Shown: positions 26,297-37,834, numbered from the stretch's first letter. The stretch: DNA of 64,000 nt from Xanthobacter oligotrophicus (GCF_008364685.1 NZ_VTTL01000003.1:62001-126000); one strand, 5' to 3'. Made by a program: numbers and translations. Notes: generated from the sequence alone by a model not told the origin.

Positions 26297-27574
26297 ATGG
26301 CTGACCCTTTGGGCACCGATATCCTCCTCAAGGGCGGACACGTCATCTGCCCCGCCTCCGGCATCGACGGCACCTATGACGTAGCGATCCGCGACGGGCG
26401 CATCGCGGCGGTGGAGCCCACCATCCTGCCGTCGGGCGCGGCTCAGGTGATCGATGTCTCCGGCAAGCTGGTGCTGCCGGGCATGATCGACACCCATGGC
26501 CACGTCTACCAGTACGTCACCGGGCGCTTCGGCCTGAACCCGGACATGGTGGGCGTGGACTCCGGCGTCACCACCGTGATCGACCAGGGCGGCCCCTCCT
26601 GCATGACCCTGCCGGGGTTCCGGAAGTTCATCGCCGAACCTTCCGATACCAGGATCTACGCTTTCCTCTCGGCCTATCTGGTGGGCGGGCTGGAGGGCCA
26701 CTACTACCCGAACCTGTACAGCCCCGAAGGTGTCGATATCGACGCCACCGTGCGCTCCGCCGTCGCCAACCGCGACCTGGTGCGCGGCATCAAGGGCCAT
26801 GCCGAAATCGGCGGCTTCGCCCGCTGGGGCATCAAGGTGATGGAGATGGCGGCGGAGATCGCCCGCCGTGCCGAAGTCCCGCTCTATGTGCATTTCGGCA
26901 CCCTCTGGGGCCTGCCCGAAAGCGGCGCCAACGGCGAGGACGCCGACACCATCCTGGAGCGCGTCATCCCGCTGCTGAAGGAAGGCGACGTGCTGGCCCA
27001 CCCCTTCACCCGCCATCCCGGCGGCTTCGTGAACCAGCAGGGCGAGGTCCACCACGTCATCCGCGCCGCCCTCGACCGCGGCCTGAAGGTGGACGTGGGC
27101 CATGGCAGCCACTTCTCCTACCGCCTTGCGAAAAAAGCTATTTCCGCTGGTGTCGTGCCGCACACGCTGGGCGCGGACATGCACGGCTACAACACCCATG
27201 TGCCCCCGCCCGCCGGCACGCCGGAGGCGCACTATGACGACGAGAACCACCCCTTCAAGGGCCAGGCCCGCTTCAGCCTGACCCAGGCCATGAGCTCCAT
27301 GATGGCCCTCGGCCTGTCGCTCGCCGACGTAGTGCCCATGGTCACCAGCAACCCGGCGCAGATGATCGGCCTCACCGACCGCCTCGGCGCGCTGACCGTG
27401 GGCTATGCCGCCGATGTCTCGGTGCTCGACGACCATCGCGGCCGCTTCCTGCTGCGCGACAACGAGGACACCAAGGTCATCGCCGAGCGCCTGCTCACCC
27501 CCGCCTTCTGCCTGCGCGCCGGCAAGCGCTTCGATGCCAAGGCTCCCATCCTGCCCCAGGCGGTGGCGGCGTGA
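26297..27574 (+). CDS. Amidohydrolase/deacetylase-family metallohydrolase
   Basis: A 425-residue amidohydrolase-superfamily enzyme. Metal-site motifs in order are IDTHGHVYQY (HxH), GIKGHAEIGG (probable carboxylated bridging Lys), LYVHFGT, VLAHPFTRHPGG and LGADMHGYNTH (catalytic Asp). This arrangement fits the amidohydrolase/deacetylase group (Atu3266-like), which cleaves N-acyl or related amide or ester bonds. In this context it probably hydrolyses an amide or ring-amide intermediate in the cytoplasm. The ATG at 26297 follows ACGGAG. It is the first gene of a nine-gene array and overlaps the next by 4 bp (GTGA). Confidence 0.85.
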   Translation: MADPLGTDILLKGGHVICPASGIDGTYDVAIRDGRIAAVEPTILPSGAAQVIDVSGKLVLPGMIDTHGHVYQYVTGRFGLNPDMVGVDSGVTTVIDQGGPSCMTLPGFRKFIAEPSDTRIYAFLSAYLVGGLEGHYYPNLYSPEGVDIDATVRSAVANRDLVRGIKGHAEIGGFARWGIKVMEMAAEIARRAEVPLYVHFGTLWGLPESGANGEDADTILERVIPLLKEGDVLAHPFTRHPGGFVNQQGEVHHVIRAALDRGLKVDVGHGSHFSYRLAKKAISAGVVPHTLGADMHGYNTHVPPPAGTPEAHYDDENHPFKGQARFSLTQAMSSMMALGLSLADVVPMVTSNPAQMIGLTDRLGALTVGYAADVSVLDDHRGRFLLRDNEDTKVIAERLLTPAFCLRAGKRFDAKAPILPQAVAA

Positions 27575-28425
27575 GCGCGGCGGCCGATCCGGCCCCGCAG
27601 GCGGTGTGGGATACCCTGTCCCAGGCCGAGCGGGATGCCGCCTACAACAACAACGCCGCGGTGCCGGGCAGCGCCGCGTGGGTGGCCGCGCGCGACCTTG
27701 CGGCGGCGGAATTCCGCGCCACGGCGCAGGCCCATCTCGACATCCCCTATGGCGACGGCGCGCGGCAGAAGCTGGATCTTTATCCCGGCCGGGGGGACGC
27801 GCCGTGCCTCGTCTTCATCCATGGCGGCTACTGGCAGCGCAACACCCGCGAGGCCTTCGCCCATTATGCACGGGGCCTGCTCGCCCACGGCTGGTCGGTG
27901 GCCATGCCCGGCTACACGCTTGCGCCCGAGGCGCGCCTCGGCCAGATCGGCGCGGAGATCGGCGCGGCGCTGGACCTTCTCGCCCGCGATGGCGCGAGCT
28001 TTGGCATAACCGGCCCGCTGGTGGTTTCCGGCTGGTCCGCCGGCGCGCAGCTGGCGGTGATGCAGATGGACCATCCCGCCGTGTCCGCCGGGCTCGCGGT
28101 ATCCGGTGTCTATGAGCTGGCGCCGATCCGCGACACCTTCCTGAACGGCCCGCTGGACCTGTCGGATGAAGAGATCGCGGCCTATTCGCCCCTGCGCCAA
28201 GCCCCGTCGGGCAAGCCGCTCGCCATCGCCTACGGCACGGCGGAACTGCCGGCCCTGGTACACGATTCCCGTGCGCTCGCCGCGCAGCGGACGGCGGCCC
28301 ACGCGCCGGGCGCGCTGCTGCCCATCGCCGGCGCCGACCATTTCTCCATCCTCGACGACCTCGCCCGCCCCGACGGCCGTCTAGTGCGCGCCGCCCTTGA
28401 CCTGATGCCGGGAGCCGTCGCATGA
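27571..28425 (+). CDS. Alpha/beta hydrolase (arylformamidase-like)
   Basis: A 284-residue alpha/beta hydrolase. The oxyanion-hole motif is HGGYWQRN, the nucleophile elbow is GWSAGAQL (Ser) and the catalytic His is in GADHFSIL. HGGxW-containing members of this family include kynurenine formamidase and related esterases. A hydrolytic step on an amide, formamide or ester is expected. GTG start and ATGA overlaps on both sides show tight coupling with the amidohydrolase and the molybdenum hydroxylase. Confidence 0.83.
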   Translation: MSAAADPAPQAVWDTLSQAERDAAYNNNAAVPGSAAWVAARDLAAAEFRATAQAHLDIPYGDGARQKLDLYPGRGDAPCLVFIHGGYWQRNTREAFAHYARGLLAHGWSVAMPGYTLAPEARLGQIGAEIGAALDLLARDGASFGITGPLVVSGWSAGAQLAVMQMDHPAVSAGLAVSGVYELAPIRDTFLNGPLDLSDEEIAAYSPLRQAPSGKPLAIAYGTAELPALVHDSRALAAQRTAAHAPGALLPIAGADHFSILDDLARPDGRLVRAALDLMPGAVA

Positions 28426-30809
28426 GCGAAACTCTCGTGCACAAGGGCGCCAGCGCCCGTCTGCCGCGACACGAAGGCGTCGGCGCCCGTCTTCCGCGAA
28501 AGGAAGACGACCGCCTGATGCGTGGGCGCGGCCAGTTCATCGCCGACATCCGCATGACCGGCATGCAGGACGTGGCCTTCGTCCGCAGCCCGCTGGCCCA
28601 TGCCCGCATCCGCGCCATCCATGTGCCGGACGACCTGAAGGGCCGCGTCTTCACCGCCGCCGATCTCGACGGCATCAAGCCTATCCGCGCCGTCTCCGGC
28701 CTGCCGGGCTTCAAGGTGTCGGAGCAGCCGGTGCTGGCCACCGGCAAGGTGCGGCAGGTGGGCGAGCTGATCGCCATCTGCGTCGCCGGCACCCGCGCCG
28801 AGGCCGAGGACATGGCCGCGCGGGTGGAACTGGACCTCGAGGAACTGCCCGCCCTCCACGACATGCTGGAGGCGCGCAAGCCCGGCGCCCCCCTCGTGCA
28901 CGAGCACTGGGGCGACAACGTCTTCCTCGAAAGCCTGGTGAACATCAACATCGAGGCCGCCCTCGACGCGCCGGTGAAGATCTCGCGCACAATTTCCACC
29001 GCGCGCCAGTGCATGGCCCCCATCGAGGGGCGCGGCGCGGTCGTCCATTTCGATCACCGCAGCGACCAGCTGGTGGTCCACACCGCCAGCCAGATGCCGC
29101 ACATCGTGCGCTCCGGCCTCAGCGAATGCCTGCAGATGGAAGAAGGGCAGATCCGCATCGTCTCCCCGGATGTGGGCGGCGGCTTCGGCTACAAGGCCAT
29201 CCTGCTGGCGGAAGAGGTCTGCCTCGGCTGGCTGGCGCAGAAACTGCGCCGCCCGGTGCGCTGGCTGGAGGATCGGCGCGAGCACCTCACCGCCAACGCC
29301 AATTGCCGCGAGCACCATTACGAGATCACGCTCTATGCTGAGCGCGACGGCACGCTGCGCGGCATCGACTGCGAGGCGAGCGTGGATAGCGGCGCCTATT
29401 CGGCCTATCCTTTCTCCGCGTGCCTGGAAGCCGCGCAGGTGGCGAGCATCCTGCCCGGCCCCTACGACTTTCCCGCCTATCGCTGCCGCACCTGGTCGGT
29501 GGCCACCAACAAGTGCCCCATCCTGCCCTATCGCGGCGTGGCGCGGACCGGCGTGTGCTTCGCGCTGGAAGTGGCGCTGGATGCGCTGGCGGCGGAGCTT
29601 GGACTCGCCCCCGAAGTGGTGCGGCTGAAGAACCTCGTGCGGCCCGGGCAAATGCCGTTCGACAATATCACCAACAAGCATTTCGACAGCGGCGATTATC
29701 CCCTGGCGCTCCATCGCGCGCTTGGCGCGATCAAGGTAGAGGCGGTGCGGGCGCGCCAGACGACGGGCGAGGCGGATGGCCGGCGCATCGGCCTCGGCCT
29801 CTCCATCTATTGCGAGCAGGCGGCGCATGGCACCTCGGTCTATTCGGGCTGGGGCATTCCCATGGTGCCCGGCCACGAGCAGGCCGGCGCGCGCCTCACC
29901 CCCGACGGCGGGCTGGAGCTGCGCATCGGCGCCCATTCCCACGGCCAGGGGCTGGAGACGACGCTGGCCCAGGTGGCTTGCGAAATCCTCGGCATTCCCG
30001 TCGCCCGCACCCGCCTCGTGCACGGCGACACCGCCATGACGCCCTATTCCACCGGAAGCTGGGGCTCGCGGGTGATGGTGATGGCGGGCGGCGCTGTGGC
30101 CACCGCCTGCACGGAACTCGCCGAGCGGGTCCGGCGCATCGGCGCCCACATGCTGCAGGCACGCCTGGACGAGGTGCGGCTCGAAAACGGACGCGTGGTC
30201 GGCCCCGCAGGCGATGTCACCGTCAGCCAGGTTGCCCACACCTGGTATCGCCGCCCGCAGGACCTGCCAGCGGATGTGGACCCCCACGGGCTGGAGGTGA
30301 CCGCCGGCTACAAGCCGCAGCGCGACAGCGGCACCTTCAGCTATGCCGCCCATGCGGTGGTGGTGGCGGTGGATCCGGAGCTGGGCGAGGTGGAAATCCT
30401 CGACTACGTCATCGTGGAAGATGGCGGCACGCTGGTGAACCCCATGGTGGTGGACGGCCAGATCCTCGGCGGCCTCGCCCAGGGCATCGGCACCGCGCTT
30501 TACGAGGAGATGCCGTTCGACAGCTCCGGCCAGCCCTTGGCCTCCACGCTGGCGGACTATCTCCTGCCCGGCGCGCCGGAAGTGCCCCTGCCCTTCATCG
30601 ACCACATGGCAACGCCCTCGCCCTACACAAGGTTCGGGGTGAAGGGCATCGGCGAAGGCGGGGCCATCGCGCCGCCGGCCGCCATCGCCAATGCCATCAA
30701 TGATGCGCTGCGCCCGCTGGGCGCGCAGATGCTGCGCGCGCCCGTCACGCCGCGCCGCATCGTCGAGGCCGTGCTTAAGGCCCGCGCCAACAGCAGGAGC
30801 GCCGCATGA
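28422..30809 (+). CDS. Molybdenum hydroxylase large subunit (xanthine dehydrogenase family)
   Basis: A 795-residue molybdopterin-binding subunit. Typical motifs are DVGGGFGYKA, GAYSAYPFSACLEA, the active-site loop PYRGVARTG, GQGLETTLAQVACEILG and the catalytic Glu region GIGEGGAIAPPAAIANAINDAL near the C-terminus. The active-site loop lacks the AYRCSFR signature, so this is not form-I CO dehydrogenase. It should hydroxylate a carbon next to nitrogen in a heterocycle, or oxidise an aldehyde, using water. The N-terminus has a small internal repeat, ARLPRHEGVGARLPRKED. Overlaps of 4 bp link it to both neighbours. Confidence 0.9.
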   Translation: MSETLVHKGASARLPRHEGVGARLPRKEDDRLMRGRGQFIADIRMTGMQDVAFVRSPLAHARIRAIHVPDDLKGRVFTAADLDGIKPIRAVSGLPGFKVSEQPVLATGKVRQVGELIAICVAGTRAEAEDMAARVELDLEELPALHDMLEARKPGAPLVHEHWGDNVFLESLVNINIEAALDAPVKISRTISTARQCMAPIEGRGAVVHFDHRSDQLVVHTASQMPHIVRSGLSECLQMEEGQIRIVSPDVGGGFGYKAILLAEEVCLGWLAQKLRRPVRWLEDRREHLTANANCREHHYEITLYAERDGTLRGIDCEASVDSGAYSAYPFSACLEAAQVASILPGPYDFPAYRCRTWSVATNKCPILPYRGVARTGVCFALEVALDALAAELGLAPEVVRLKNLVRPGQMPFDNITNKHFDSGDYPLALHRALGAIKVEAVRARQTTGEADGRRIGLGLSIYCEQAAHGTSVYSGWGIPMVPGHEQAGARLTPDGGLELRIGAHSHGQGLETTLAQVACEILGIPVARTRLVHGDTAMTPYSTGSWGSRVMVMAGGAVATACTELAERVRRIGAHMLQARLDEVRLENGRVVGPAGDVTVSQVAHTWYRRPQDLPADVDPHGLEVTAGYKPQRDSGTFSYAAHAVVVAVDPELGEVEILDYVIVEDGGTLVNPMVVDGQILGGLAQGIGTALYEEMPFDSSGQPLASTLADYLLPGAPEVPLPFIDHMATPSPYTRFGVKGIGEGGAIAPPAAIANAINDALRPLGAQMLRAPVTPRRIVEAVLKARANSRSAA

Positions 30810-31669
30810 AGCCCGCGCCCTTCCGCATGGAGCGTCCGCGTGACATCGCCGGCGCCACCGCCCTCCTCGCCGCGGCCGGCGACGGGGCGAAGGCCATGGC
30901 CGGCGGCCAGTCCCTCGGCCCCATGCTCAACCTGCGCCTCGCCACACCCGACTTGGTGGTGGACCTCGCCGGCATCGATGCCCTGAGCACGGTGCGCGAG
31001 GAGCCGGACCACATGGTCTATGGCGCCCTCGTCACCCATGCCGACGTGGAGGATGGGCGCGCGCCAGACGTGGGCGCGCACATCCTGCGCCGGGTGGCGG
31101 GCGGCATCGCCTATCGCGCGGTGCGCAATCGCGGCACCATGGGTGGAAGCCTTGCCCACGCCGACCCCGCCGCCGACTGGGTGAATGCCCTGTCCGCCCT
31201 CGGCGCCGAGGTGGAGATCGCCGGCCCCGACGGCATCCGCCGCCTCGCCCTGGGGGCCTTTCTCACCGGCGCCCTTTCGACGGCGCTGGAGGCGGGGGAA
31301 ATCCTCGTCGCGGTGCGGGTGCCCAAAGTACCGGCCTCCGCCCGCTTCGGCTATGTGAAGCACTGCCGGAAGGTGGGCGAGTTCGCCCACGCCATCGGCG
31401 CCGTGCTGGTGGACCCAGCTGCGGGAACCTGCCGCGCGCTGATGGGCGCCATCGACGCTCCGCCCCTCGTCTTCCCCGACGCCGCACTGCTGTTCGGCGG
31501 CCGCATCGATGCCGGCTTTGCCGCCCGCTTCGACGCACCCACTGCCGACGCCGCCCTGCGCGCCGCCGGGATGGATGATCCGGTCGACCGCCATGTGCAT
31601 GTGGAGGTGCTGCGCCGCGCCGCCGTGCAGGCAGCCAACCTCTTCACCGAGACGCGGAGCGCCGCATGA
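30806..31669 (+). CDS. Molybdenum hydroxylase FAD-binding medium subunit
   Basis: A 287-residue subunit of the CoxM/XdhB class. It has the two FAD-pyrophosphate motifs AGGQSLGPMLNLRLATP (about residues 32-48) and TMGGSLAHADPAAD (about residues 112-125). It carries electrons from the 2Fe-2S clusters to an acceptor. Overlaps by 4 bp with the large-subunit gene before it and the iron-sulfur gene after it indicate a single translated unit. Confidence 0.9.
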   Translation: MKPAPFRMERPRDIAGATALLAAAGDGAKAMAGGQSLGPMLNLRLATPDLVVDLAGIDALSTVREEPDHMVYGALVTHADVEDGRAPDVGAHILRRVAGGIAYRAVRNRGTMGGSLAHADPAADWVNALSALGAEVEIAGPDGIRRLALGAFLTGALSTALEAGEILVAVRVPKVPASARFGYVKHCRKVGEFAHAIGAVLVDPAAGTCRALMGAIDAPPLVFPDAALLFGGRIDAGFAARFDAPTADAALRAAGMDDPVDRHVHVEVLRRAAVQAANLFTETRSAA

Positions 31670-32883
31670 ACGCCCTCCCCCGGCCGGAAGGCATAACCCT
31701 TGGCGCCTCGTCCATGATCACCCTCACCCTCAACGGCCAGCCCGTCGCTGCGGCGGCCGAGGCGCGCACCAACCTCGCCGACCTGGTGCGGGACACGCTG
31801 AACCTCACCGGCACCCACCTCGGCTGCGAGCACGGGGTGTGCGGCGCCTGCACCATCCTGGTGGACGGCGAGCCGGCGCGCGCCTGCCTCTCCTTTGCTG
31901 CCGCGTGCCAGGGCGCGGATGTCATCACCATCGAGGGGCTCGACGATGATGCGGTGACCGCAGAGCTGCGCGCCGCCTTCAATCGCGAGCACGCCCTGCA
32001 ATGCGGTTTCTGCACGCCAGGGATGCTGGTCTCGGCCCGCGACCTGGTGCTGCGCCTGCCGGAGCCGGACGAGACCCGCATCCGCCTCGGCCTTGCCGGC
32101 AACCTCTGCCGCTGCACGGGCTATGCCGGCATCGTCAAGGCCGTGGCCTCCGTCATCGCCGCGCGGCGGGCGCAAGGCATCCGCCCGGTCACGGCTGAGC
32201 GGCGGCTGGGGCCGGTGGGGGCGCGGGCTGGCGGGGCGACGACAATCGCCGTTCCGCTGGCGGACGTCGCCACCCTCGCCGCGCCGGTGGCGGCGGCATC
32301 CATCCTCGCCGAAGACTTCACCCCCGCCCACAGCTTCGAGCAGGGCTTCGAGGTGCCGTTCCCGCCCGCCGACGTGTTCGCCTTCTTCGGCCGGATCGAG
32401 GAGGTGGCGGCCTGCCTGCCCGGTGCTGTCATCGACGCCATGCCCGCCGCCGATCTGGTGGAAGGCGGCATGCGGGTGAAGCTCGGTCCCATCGGCACCA
32501 CGTTCCGCGGCACCGCCCGCATCAGCCGCAATGAGGCCGCCACCAGCGGCATCATCCACGGCGCCGGGGCGGACGGCCGCTCGCGGACGGAAGGCGAGAT
32601 CCGCTATCGCGTCGAGCCGGGCGCGGCGGCCGGCTCGGCTCGCGTGGCGCTCACCGTGGGCTACACGCTGAAGGGCCCCCTCGCCCAGTTCGGCCGGCCG
32701 GGCCTGGTGCGCGAGGTGGCGGGCCGGCTCATCGCCGACTTCGCCGCAAATCTGGAGGCCCGCCTTTCCGGCGCGCCAACCCCGGCGACGGCAGGCCCCG
32801 GCCTCAACCCGCTCAAGCTCCTTGCAACCCTGATTTCCCAACGCCTTGGTGCCCTGTGGCGCCGCATCCGCCCCGCTTCCTGA
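31666..32883 (+). CDS. 2Fe-2S small subunit fused to a CoxG-like SRPBCC domain
   Basis: A 405-residue fusion. Residues about 17-170 form the usual small subunit, with plant-type cluster motif GCEHGVCGACT followed by a distal Cys, and the second cluster motif CGFCTPGM...NLCRCTGYAGI. After a linker, residues about 225-365 form a CoxG/SRPBCC domain (FEVPFPPADVFAFFGRIEEVAACLPGA). The C-terminus is a basic amphipathic helix (NPLKLLATLISQRLGALWRRIRPAS). In CO dehydrogenase clusters CoxG is a separate protein that helps membrane recruitment; here it is covalently joined. A second start at the Met beginning MITLTLNGQ (31714) would also give a complete 2Fe-2S domain. Confidence 0.88.
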   Translation: MNALPRPEGITLGASSMITLTLNGQPVAAAAEARTNLADLVRDTLNLTGTHLGCEHGVCGACTILVDGEPARACLSFAAACQGADVITIEGLDDDAVTAELRAAFNREHALQCGFCTPGMLVSARDLVLRLPEPDETRIRLGLAGNLCRCTGYAGIVKAVASVIAARRAQGIRPVTAERRLGPVGARAGGATTIAVPLADVATLAAPVAAASILAEDFTPAHSFEQGFEVPFPPADVFAFFGRIEEVAACLPGAVIDAMPAADLVEGGMRVKLGPIGTTFRGTARISRNEAATSGIIHGAGADGRSRTEGEIRYRVEPGAAAGSARVALTVGYTLKGPLAQFGRPGLVREVAGRLIADFAANLEARLSGAPTPATAGPGLNPLKLLATLISQRLGALWRRIRPAS

Positions 32884-32914
32884 CCCTGACTGCCCATTGA
32901 GACTGGAGACCCTC

Positions 32915-34075
32915 ATGATGATTTCGCGCAGGACGACACTCGCGGCCCTCGGCTTCAGCCTCCTCGCCGGCACGGCCCTTGCCGCCGACACCATCAAGAT
33001 CGGCGTCAACGAGCCCCTCACCGGCGCCTTCGCCGCCTCCGGCACCTATGTGGTGAACGGCGCCAAGATCGCCGCCGACGAGATCAACGCCAAGGGCGGC
33101 GTGCTCGGCAAGAAGATCGAGCTCGTCATCGAGGACAACAAGAGCAACCCCACCGAGGCCGCATCGGTGGCGGAAAAGCTCATCACCTCCGACAAGGTGC
33201 CGGTGCTGATGGGCTCCTGGGGCTCCAGCCTGACGCTGGCCACCATGCCGAAGCTTGAGGAATACCAGGTGCCCATGCTGGTGGAGACCTCCTCCTCCGG
33301 CAAGATCACCACCTCCGGCAACCCCTTCATCTTCCGCATCTCGCCGCCGTCCTCGGTGGAGGCCGACGCGTTCGAGCCCATCGCCAAGAAGCTCGGGCTG
33401 AAGAAGGTGGACTTCCTCGTCATCAACAATGACTGGGGCCGGGGCGCTGCCGCCGATTTCTCCAAGATGCTGAAGGCCAACGGCGTCGAGGTCGGCCTCA
33501 CCGAGACCATGGACCAGTCGGCCCAGGACATGAGCGCCCAGCTCTCCAAGCTGAAGGCCTCCGACGCCGACACCATCATGGTGACCAGCGCCGTGGACCA
33601 GCTGACCCTGCTGTTCAAGCAGATGGCCGCCCTCGGCCTAAAGAAGCGCGTCATCACCACCGGCGGCTCGCAGAACCCGGACCAGATCATCGCCCAGGCT
33701 GGACCTGCCGCCGACAACACCATGCACCTCACCACCTTCCTGCCGTGGTGGCCGGAGAAGACCCCCAACCCCGAGGCCACCGCCTATTTCCTCGGCGAGT
33801 GGAAGAAGCGCGGCTTCGAGTTTGCCGGCGCCACCGAGAGCTTCCGCGGCTATGACGGCATCCGCACCGTGGCGGCCGCCATCGCGGCCGGTGGCGGCAC
33901 CGATCCCGCCTCGATCCAGAAGGGCTTCTGGAAGGTGGACATGGTGGGCCTCAACGGCCCCATCAAGTTCGCCAAGAGCGGCCCGGCCGGCAAGGAAAGC
34001 GGCCAGTCCAAGCCCAACGTCTACCTGATCGAGATCACCGATGGGAAGGTGAAGCAGGTTCAGCTCGGCGGCTGA
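32915..34075 (+). CDS. HAAT/Liv-type ABC transporter substrate-binding protein
   Basis: A 386-residue periplasmic binding protein with a twin-Arg-like signal (MMISRRTTLAALGFSLLAGTALA) and the LivK/Leu-Ile-Val fold start DTIKIGVNEPLTGAFAASGTYVVNGAKIAADEINAKGG. The family binds branched-chain amino acids, amides, urea or aromatic acids. Here it most likely captures the substrate of the upstream hydroxylase/hydrolase genes. GGAGA lies five bases before the ATG. A 197-bp gap with a hairpin separates it from the permease genes. Confidence 0.88.
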   Translation: MMISRRTTLAALGFSLLAGTALAADTIKIGVNEPLTGAFAASGTYVVNGAKIAADEINAKGGVLGKKIELVIEDNKSNPTEAASVAEKLITSDKVPVLMGSWGSSLTLATMPKLEEYQVPMLVETSSSGKITTSGNPFIFRISPPSSVEADAFEPIAKKLGLKKVDFLVINNDWGRGAAADFSKMLKANGVEVGLTETMDQSAQDMSAQLSKLKASDADTIMVTSAVDQLTLLFKQMAALGLKKRVITTGGSQNPDQIIAQAGPAADNTMHLTTFLPWWPEKTPNPEATAYFLGEWKKRGFEFAGATESFRGYDGIRTVAAAIAAGGGTDPASIQKGFWKVDMVGLNGPIKFAKSGPAGKESGQSKPNVYLIEITDGKVKQVQLGG

Positions 34076-34097
34076 TGCCCGCCCTTTACCGGTGTTT

Positions 34098-34117
34098 CCC
34101 CCGCCGTCGCGCGGGGG
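34098..34117 (+). terminator. Intra-operon hairpin after the binding-protein gene
   Basis: A 7-bp GC stem (34098-34104 with 34111-34117, loop 6) follows the binding-protein stop by 22 bp and has no T-tract. Such hairpins often stabilise the upstream mRNA so that the binding protein is made in excess over the permeases. Confidence 0.4.
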
Positions 34118-34272
34118 CGCCGGGGTGAGGGACTGCACGCACTCAACTGCCTGATTGCGCAAGCTATCCCTCACCCCGCTCCCAGTTCCCCGTTCCAAAG
34201 GCGCGCAAGCCCCTCCCGCGCGGCCCCGCAAGGCCGCCCCGCACCGCCCCGAATGCCAGACGGACAGGCCAG

Positions 34273-35145
34273 ATGGACCAATTGCTGCAACATATCCTGA
34301 ATGCGCTGGTGCTCGGCGGCACCTATGCGCTGCTGGGCATCGGCCTCACCTTGATCTTCGGCATCATGAACGTGGTGAATTTCACCCACGGGGCGCTCTA
34401 TACCTTCGGCGGCTATGCCATGTACCTGGCCGCCGTCGCGCTGGGCCTCAACTTCTTCGTGGCGCTGCCCGTGGCCCTGGTGGCGGGGCTGCTGCTCGGG
34501 GCGTTCATCGAATTCACGCTGCTGCGGCCGCTGCGCCGCTCCGACATCGACACAACCATGCTGGTGATGATCGGCGCCGGGATCATCATGCAATCGGGCA
34601 CGCTTTGGATCTTCGGCGGCGTCGCCAAGGCGGTGCCCACGCCCTTCCCGGCGCAGCCCCTCGTCATCGGGCCGGTGTCGCTGTCCTACGTGAACCTGTT
34701 CGTGCTCGCCGCGGCCATTGCGCTCATCGCCATCACCTATTTCACCATCAACGGCACCAGGCTCGGCCGCGCCATGCGCGCCACCTTCCAGGACCACGAC
34801 ACCGCCGCCCTCATGGGGGTCAACGTCTCCCTCATCTACACCGCCACCTTCGCCATCGGCTCGGCACTGGCGGCGGCGGCCGGGGCGCTGCTCGGGCCGG
34901 TCTATGTGGTGACCCCGCAGATGGGCGAGCTGGCGGCAGTGAAGGCCTTCGCCATCGTCATCCTCGGCGGGCTCGGCTCCATTTCCGGGGCAACCATCGG
35001 CGGCTTCATCCTCGCCTTCGCGGAGGAGCTGGGCGCCGGCTACATCTCGTCCGGCTATCGCGACGCCATGGGCTTCCTCATCATCATCGCGGTGCTGCTG
35101 GTGAAGCCCACCGGCCTGTTCGCCCGCGCGGAGCGGATCGGATGA
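34273..35145 (+). CDS. HAAT-family ABC permease (LivH-like)
   Basis: A 290-residue inner-membrane permease with about eight hydrophobic segments. The LivH signature is ALVLGGTYALLGIGLTLIFGIMNVVNFTHG at residues 11-40, and AIVILGGLGSISGATIGGFIL lies near residue 238. It pairs with the LivM-like protein encoded next, overlapping it by 4 bp. Confidence 0.9.
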   Translation: MDQLLQHILNALVLGGTYALLGIGLTLIFGIMNVVNFTHGALYTFGGYAMYLAAVALGLNFFVALPVALVAGLLLGAFIEFTLLRPLRRSDIDTTMLVMIGAGIIMQSGTLWIFGGVAKAVPTPFPAQPLVIGPVSLSYVNLFVLAAAIALIAITYFTINGTRLGRAMRATFQDHDTAALMGVNVSLIYTATFAIGSALAAAAGALLGPVYVVTPQMGELAAVKAFAIVILGGLGSISGATIGGFILAFAEELGAGYISSGYRDAMGFLIIIAVLLVKPTGLFARAERIG

Positions 35146-36181
35146 CGCGCTTCATCGCCCCCCTCTTCCTCGTGGTCTTCGCCCTGGTTCCGCTCGGGCT
35201 GAAGGACCCCTATCTGCTCAATGCCCTGATCATCACGGGCATCCTCACCATCTGCGCCATGAGCCTGAATTTGCTGCTCGGCTTCACCGGGCAGCTCAGC
35301 CTCGGCCATGTGGCCTTCTTCGGCATCGGCGCCTATGTGAGCGCGCTCACCGCGCTGGGCTTCGACGTGAGCCTGCCGTTCGGCCTGCGCGTGACCCACG
35401 AGGGCGGATCGCCGCTGCTGGGCTTCGCGCTGGCGGTGGGGCTCACGGGGCTCTGCGGCTATCTCATCGGCCGGCTGTCGTTTCGGGTGCGGGGCGCCTA
35501 TTTCGTCATCGTCACCATCTCGTTCGCCGAGGTGGTACGGCTGGTGGCGCTGAACTGGGTGGAGCTGACCCAGGGCCCGCTCGCTCTCACCGCCATCCCC
35601 AACATGGTGCTGCCGGTGCCCGGCCTCGGCGACGTGGCGCTGCGCTCCAAGATGCAGAACTATTACCTGGTGCTGGCGGTGGCGGCGGTGAGCTACCTGA
35701 TCATCGCCCGGCTGGTGGCCTCGCGCTTCGGCCGCGCCATGCGCGGGCTGAAGGAGAACGAATCCCTCGCCCTCTCCCTCGGCATCAACGCCACCCGCAC
35801 GCTCACGGTGGCCGCCACTATCTCCGCCGCCATGGCCGGGGCGGCGGGCAGCCTCTATGCCCATTACATCCGCATCATCGATCCGGACGTGTTCCTGTTC
35901 TCCTACACCGTCACCATGGTCATCATGGTGGTTTCGGGCGGCAAGGGCACGCTGGCCGGGCCGCTGGTGGGCGGCATCCTCTTCGGCCTGCTGCCGGTGG
36001 CGCTCAGGCCCGTGATGGCTCCGGAAGCCCAGTGGATCGTCTACGGCGCCATCCTCATCGCCATCCTGTTCCTGATGCCGCGCGGCATCGTCCCGGCGCT
36101 GGAGAGCCTCGCCCTCCGCCGCAGGCCGGCGACCGCCGAGGCCCAAAGCGCGGCAAAGGCCGCCGAAGCGGGAGCGAACCC

Positions 36182-36185
<4 letters not shown>
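35142..36185 (+). CDS. HAAT-family ABC permease (LivM-like)
   Basis: A 347-residue permease. The LivM signature is ICAMSLNLLLGFTGQLSLGHVAFFGIGAYVSALTA (about residues 38-70), with RGLKENESLALSLGINATRTL and VSGGKGTLAGPLVGGILFGLLP later. It forms the second half of the membrane channel. The C-terminus ends in an Ala/Glu-rich cytoplasmic tail. It overlaps the ATP-binding gene by 4 bp. Confidence 0.9.
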
Positions 36186-37703
<1,518 letters not shown>

Positions 37704-37834
37704 TCCGGCCCCGGGGGATAACCCGTCTCCCGCTGGGGCAAGGGCGGCGGCGGACGGAGGATGGCCACACTTCTGTCGCCTGCCTGTCATGGAAGGAGTC
37801 GACATCTCCCGCCGGATCAGATCGGGTGCCCCAC

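Noticed and set aside
28422-32883. Form-I carbon monoxide dehydrogenase (coxMSL)
   Set aside because: The large-subunit active-site loop is PYRGVARTG, not the AYRCSFR loop needed for CO oxidation, and the gene order (large, medium, small) also differs from coxMSL.
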